DNA from: Deltaproteobacteria bacterium
Lineage (GTDB): Bacteria; Desulfobacterota; Desulfobacteria; Desulfobacterales; SG8-13
Reading direction: 5' to 3'
Length of the DNA stretch: 8,570 bases
Assembly (NCBI GenBank): GCA_030670715.1
Contig: DAOVBC010000079.1
Location: 1-8,570, forward strand
Part shown: positions 6,224 through 8,570 of the stretch, piece after piece
How positions within the stretch are numbered: the first letter of the stretch is position 1
Layout of the letters: each line of letters begins with the position of its first letter
Translations under genes and position numbers: made by a program
The notes under the pieces: generated by a model
Seen by the model: only the letters and a program-made list of their open reading frames with translations
Database searches by the model: none
Told to the model about the DNA's origin: nothing

Positions 6224-6254
6224 CCGGCGGCCTGCCTCCAAAGATAGCCGCCGG
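6224..6254 (+). promoter_or_regulatory. Strong GC stem-loop between ptsN and rapZ
   Basis: CCGGCGGC (6224-6231) and GCCGCCGG (6247-6254) form a perfect eight-pair all-GC stem around a 15-nt loop. No T-run follows, so it is not a standard intrinsic terminator. It begins 12 nt after the ptsN stop and ends two bases before the ATG at 6256. It would bury any ribosome binding site for that ATG. Likely roles are protecting the ptsN 3' end, separating ptsN from rapZ expression, or serving as a processing site. Confidence 0.65.
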
Positions 6255-6324
6255 CATGTGCATCTCTCCGCTTACGGTCGTGATGATTTCTGTACTTTAC
6301 CAGCGGCCGAATCCGGCAACTCAG

Positions 6325-7191
6325 GTGAATAATCACAAAAAAATAGTTATAATTACAGGTCTCTCAGGCTCCGGCAAAAGTACAGCCCTGGCTGCATTTG
6401 AGGATGCGGGGTTTTATTGTGTCGATAATATGCCGGTTGTCCTTCTCCCCAAATTCCTGGTACTCCCGATCGAAAGTGAATCCGATATCGCGGGCCTTGC
6501 TTTTGTCATGGATCTTCGCGAAAAGGGATTTCTGGCCGAATATCGCAACATTTTCGGCACGGTAAAACGGCAGGGATATGATTTTAAAATCATTTTCCTG
6601 GACGCAAATGAAGAGATTCTGCTGCAACGATACAGCCAGACCCGACGACATCATCCGGTGGCTCCGGGGACAAGTCTGGTGGAAGGAATACGCACTGAAC
6701 GACAGTTGCTGCAGGATCTTAAAAAGGCATCCGACAGTGTAATTGACACGTCATACTACAACGTGCATGAACTGAAGGCAAACATCATCAACATCGCCAA
6801 AAAAATGACACCCCTGTCGCCGATGCGCATCAATATATTGTCTTTCGGATTTAAATACGGAATTCCTATTGAATCGGATCTAATCGTTGATGTGCGCTTT
6901 CTTTCAAATCCGTATTTTGTGCCCGAATTGAAAGCATTTGACGGGGAAACACTTAAAGTAAAAAATTTTGTCTTGCAAAACAAAGAAGCGCGCTTATTTT
7001 TAACAAAATATATCGATCTGCTTGACTATTTAATCCCGTTATACGAAAAGGAGGGGAAAGCTTATCTCACCATAGCTGTCGGCTGTACAGGAGGCCGCCA
7101 TCGCTCAGTCGCTATTGCGCGTGCTGTATTTGATCATTTCCAAAAGACCGGAAAGCAAATCGAAATCACCCATCGCGACATAAATCAATAA
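6325..7191 (+). CDS. rapZ: RNase adapter / nucleotide-binding protein RapZ (YvcJ family)
   Basis: RapZ has an N-terminal P-loop kinase-like domain and a C-terminal ligand- and RNA-binding domain. In E. coli it senses glucosamine-6-phosphate and delivers the sRNA GlmZ to RNase E, controlling GlmS. From the GTG at 6325 the protein is 288 residues, matching the usual 284-290. The frame is open back to an ATG at 6256 (311 residues), but those 23 extra residues are unlike the family and the ATG abuts a strong hairpin. Visible motifs are Walker A GLSGSGKST (12-20), VDNMP soon after, and GCTGGRHRS (253-261), the hallmark of the C-terminal domain. The last residues read HRDINQ. The short basic tail of E. 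coli RapZ (K281-R282-K283) has no counterpart, although K277 matches K270. Neither start has a strong Shine-Dalgarno. The rapZ position after ptsN is conserved in proteobacteria. Family certainty is high, but a GlmZ-type role is doubtful here. Confidence 0.93.
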   Translation: MNNHKKIVIITGLSGSGKSTALAAFEDAGFYCVDNMPVVLLPKFLVLPIESESDIAGLAFVMDLREKGFLAEYRNIFGTVKRQGYDFKIIFLDANEEILLQRYSQTRRHHPVAPGTSLVEGIRTERQLLQDLKKASDSVIDTSYYNVHELKANIINIAKKMTPLSPMRINILSFGFKYGIPIESDLIVDVRFLSNPYFVPELKAFDGETLKVKNFVLQNKEARLFLTKYIDLLDYLIPLYEKEGKAYLTIAVGCTGGRHRSVAIARAVFDHFQKTGKQIEITHRDINQ

Positions 7192-7202
7192 CAAAATATA
7201 AC

Positions 7203-7217
7203 TTCGCATGTTGCGAA
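7203..7217 (+). other. Short perfect hairpin between rapZ and the EIIA gene
   Basis: TTCGCA (7203-7208) and TGCGAA (7212-7217) form a six-pair stem closed by a three-base loop. It lies four bases before AGGGGA, the ribosome binding site of the EIIA gene. It lacks a T-run and is too short to be a convincing terminator. It may only space the two genes. Confidence 0.3.
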
Positions 7218-7229
7218 AACAGGGGATCT

Positions 7230-7643
7230 ATGATTGGTATTGTGATCGTAACACATTGTCATCTTGGAGAAGCGCTGATTGAGGCAGCAGAGTTTATCAT
7301 CGGCGACAAATTGGAAAAAACCATTCCGGTATCCATTGATATAAATGAAAATGCTGATGAGTTGCGGAAAAAAATCGCCGCTGGAATAAAAGAAGCCACC
7401 GAGAAGGACGGAGTGCTCATTATGACAGATATGTTTGGCGGAACGCCTTCCAATCTGAGCTACTCTTTCCTTGAAGAGGGACAGGTGGAAGTGATTTCGG
7501 GAGTGAACTTACCGATACTGATAAAGGCTCTGAATACTCGCAACGACACGGATCTCAGTAACCTGGCATCGCGTTTGGAAAAATTCGGTAAAAAGAGCAT
7601 TTCACTGGCAAGCGGCATTTTGAAAGGCAATAAACGGAGCTAG
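7230..7643 (+). CDS. PTS mannose-family EIIA domain protein
   Basis: This 137-residue protein is a stand-alone EIIA of the mannose/sorbose family, a cytoplasmic phosphocarrier that takes phosphate from HPr. Family landmarks are the N-terminal strand MIGIVIVTHCHLGEALIEAA with the probable phosphorylated histidine H9 (H11 is also nearby), DMFGGTPSN (67-75) and ISGVNLPILIKAL (89-101). The EIIB domain that is often fused in sugar-transporting versions is absent, so the protein is likely regulatory or works with an EIIB elsewhere. AGGGGA is only 3 nt from the ATG, tight but usable. It follows rapZ by 38 nt, the slot held by npr (HPr) in enterobacteria, and precedes rimI by 4 nt. It does not resemble the DhaM dihydroxyacetone-kinase subunit strongly enough for that name, since no HPr-like extension is present. 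The family call is firm and the physiological role unknown. Confidence 0.9.
   Translation: MIGIVIVTHCHLGEALIEAAEFIIGDKLEKTIPVSIDINENADELRKKIAAGIKEATEKDGVLIMTDMFGGTPSNLSYSFLEEGQVEVISGVNLPILIKALNTRNDTDLSNLASRLEKFGKKSISLASGILKGNKRS
7636..7639 (+). promoter_or_regulatory. Ribosome binding site fixing the GTG start of rimI
   Basis: GGAG at the very end of the EIIA gene stands 8 nt before the GTG at 7648. It stands 17 nt before the alternative ATG at 7657. The spacing favours the GTG start. Confidence 0.55.
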
Positions 7644-7647
7644 CCCG

Positions 7648-8103
7648 GTGTGGTCCATGGCCCCCTTAAATGAGCGACACATTGGGGCTGTCATTGCAAT
7701 TGAGAAAGCATCTTTTAAAAATCCCTGGCAGCGTGCGTCCTTTATCAGCGAACTGGCATGCAGGGAAGCCATGGATTACGTTGCCACCGACCCGCAAGGC
7801 AAGCAGATTATTGCCTATGTGTGTTTAAGGCGCAACATCAACGAAATGCATCTTCTTAAAATCGCCGTGGCACCGCAATGGCAGCGTCACGGTGTCGCCA
7901 CCTGGCTCCTGAACAGCTGTTTCCAGCTGGCCAGAAAAGAAGGGGTGGAAACAGTCCGTCTGGAAGTACGCCCGACAAACAAGGCTGCCCGGGCTTTTTA
8001 TCAGAAGCTTGGATTTCGAATCATCGGAACAAGACCGAAATACTACACCGATACCGGGGAAGAGGCCCTGGTATTGATAAAAAATTTAAAGGAGGCACCA
8101 TGA
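7648..8103 (+). CDS. rimI: Ribosomal protein S18 alanine N-acetyltransferase RimI-like (GNAT)
   Basis: RimI transfers acetyl from acetyl-CoA to the N-terminal alanine of ribosomal protein S18. This 151-residue GNAT protein shows the acetyl-CoA pyrophosphate loop QWQRHGVA (77-84) after IAVAP. It also has the RimI-like block RLEVRPTNKAARAFYQKLGFRIIG (104-127), with E106, N111 and Y118, and then RPKYYTDTGEEALVLIKNL (129-147). The tandem tyrosines and the following acidic residues are typical of RimI. The GTG start has a well-spaced GGAG, only 4 nt after the EIIA stop. The stop overlaps the gap start (ATGA), so the three genes are probably translated from one message. Other GNAT acetyltransferases share the fold, so substrate specificity for S18 is inferred from the C-terminal block. 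tsaB, tsaD and tsaE, frequent neighbours of rimI elsewhere, are absent here. Confidence 0.85.
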   Translation: MWSMAPLNERHIGAVIAIEKASFKNPWQRASFISELACREAMDYVATDPQGKQIIAYVCLRRNINEMHLLKIAVAPQWQRHGVATWLLNSCFQLARKEGVETVRLEVRPTNKAARAFYQKLGFRIIGTRPKYYTDTGEEALVLIKNLKEAP

Positions 8104-8570
8104 GTGTTAAAATTGGCATTAATGGATTTGGAAGGATCGGACGATTGGTCTTCAGGGCCGCGCTGAATCATCCGGAGGTCGAGGTGGTTGCCATCAACGA
8201 TCTCACCGACTCGGCGACCATGGCTCACCTGCTGAAATACGACTCGGTTCATGGTATACTGGACGGGGATGTTTCCGTCAAAGAAGATGCCATCGAAGTG
8301 GACGGCAAATCGATGGCGATCACCTCCATTAAAGACCCGGAGAAACTCCGCTGGAAAGACTTTGGCGTTGAAATTGTGATCGAAAGTACCGGGCTGTTCA
8401 GAGATCGCGAAAGTGCCGCTAAACATCTGACCGCCGGGGCCCGTAAGGTAATTATTTCTGCACCGGCCAAAGATCCGGATATCACGATCGTGCTGGGCGT
8501 CAATTCAAACCGATACGATCCGGGCCAGCATCATATTATCTCCAATGCCTCCTGCACCACCAATTGCCTT
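8100..8570 (+). CDS. gap: Glyceraldehyde-3-phosphate dehydrogenase, type I (5' part, cut by window edge)
   Basis: GAPDH interconverts glyceraldehyde-3-phosphate and 1,3-bisphosphoglycerate with NAD(P) in glycolysis and gluconeogenesis. The window holds 157 in-frame codons of an expected 330-340, and the frame is open to the right edge. The Rossmann opening is VKIGINGFGRIGRLVFRAAL (3-22). N33-D34 at the end of the second strand suggests NAD preference. LLKYDSVHG (44-52), IESTGLF (94-100) and ISAPAKD (119-125) are classical landmarks. The catalytic cysteine is C152 in SNASCTTNCL. AGGAGG ends 4 nt before the ATG at 8100, the strongest Shine-Dalgarno in the window, consistent with high expression. 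The ATG overlaps the rimI stop by 4 nt. Paralogues such as erythrose-4-phosphate dehydrogenase (Epd) cannot be fully excluded without the C-terminal half, but the visible motifs read as ordinary GAPDH. Confidence 0.95.
   Translation, partial: MSVKIGINGFGRIGRLVFRAALNHPEVEVVAINDLTDSATMAHLLKYDSVHGILDGDVSVKEDAIEVDGKSMAITSIKDPEKLRWKDFGVEIVIESTGLFRDRESAAKHLTAGARKVIISAPAKDPDITIVLGVNSNRYDPGQHHIISNASCTTNCL

Noticed and set aside
6256..6324. ATG start for rapZ giving 311 residues
   Set aside because: It abuts a strong stem-loop, lacks a Shine-Dalgarno, and makes the protein about 23 residues longer than usual with an atypical N-terminus. GTG 6325 gives the family length.
1..8570. A previously undescribed defence, mobile or biosynthetic system
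   Set aside because: Every long gene belongs to a known housekeeping family in a familiar order, and there are no integrases, transposases, toxins or unknown multi-gene clusters.

Overview
The window is a compact, mostly plus-strand housekeeping region from a Gram-negative bacterium. The gene order lptC-lptA-lptB-rpoN-hpf-ptsN-rapZ is the classic proteobacterial 'rpoN cluster'. Several details fit a deltaproteobacterium / Desulfobacterota (for example a Desulfobacterales member) better than an enterobacterium: the long 177-residue HPF, a mannose-family PTS EIIA straight after rapZ where enterobacteria have npr, and RimI then GAPDH downstream. That placement is inference from gene content and protein style. 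No rRNA or other taxonomic marker is present. Base composition looks moderate (roughly mid-40s to 50% GC by eye, not computed).

Layout. Positions 30-1415 on the minus strand encode a membrane-anchored M23 (LytM-type) zinc peptidase with a long beta-rich N-terminal region. It is divergent from everything else. An AT-rich spacer (1416-1525) separates it from lptC and probably holds both promoters. On the plus strand come lptC (1526-2110) and lptA (2091-2657), which overlap by 20 nt. A 102-nt AT-rich spacer precedes lptB (2760-3482). A 227-nt spacer with a small hairpin, a 7-bp tandem repeat and a leader hairpin precedes rpoN (3710-5143). Then follow long-form hpf (5156-5689), ptsN (5753-6211), a strong stem-loop (6224-6254), rapZ (best start 6325, end 7191), a mannose-family EIIA (7230-7643), rimI (7648-8103) and the first 157 codons of gap, which runs off the right edge.

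How the genes fit together. LptC, LptA and LptB are the inner-membrane anchor, periplasmic bridge and cytoplasmic ATPase of lipopolysaccharide export. The divergent M23 protein also acts on the envelope, presumably on peptidoglycan. RpoN (sigma-54), PtsN, RapZ and the second EIIA form a regulatory block linking phosphotransfer state to transcription and envelope metabolism. HPF parks ribosomes in stationary phase. RimI and GAPDH are translationally coupled by an ATGA overlap. No HPr or enzyme I gene lies in the window.

I found no mobile element, CRISPR array, tRNA or rRNA gene, and no evidence for a new multi-gene system. What merits a second look is mostly in the spacers and in fine details of RapZ and the M23 gene.
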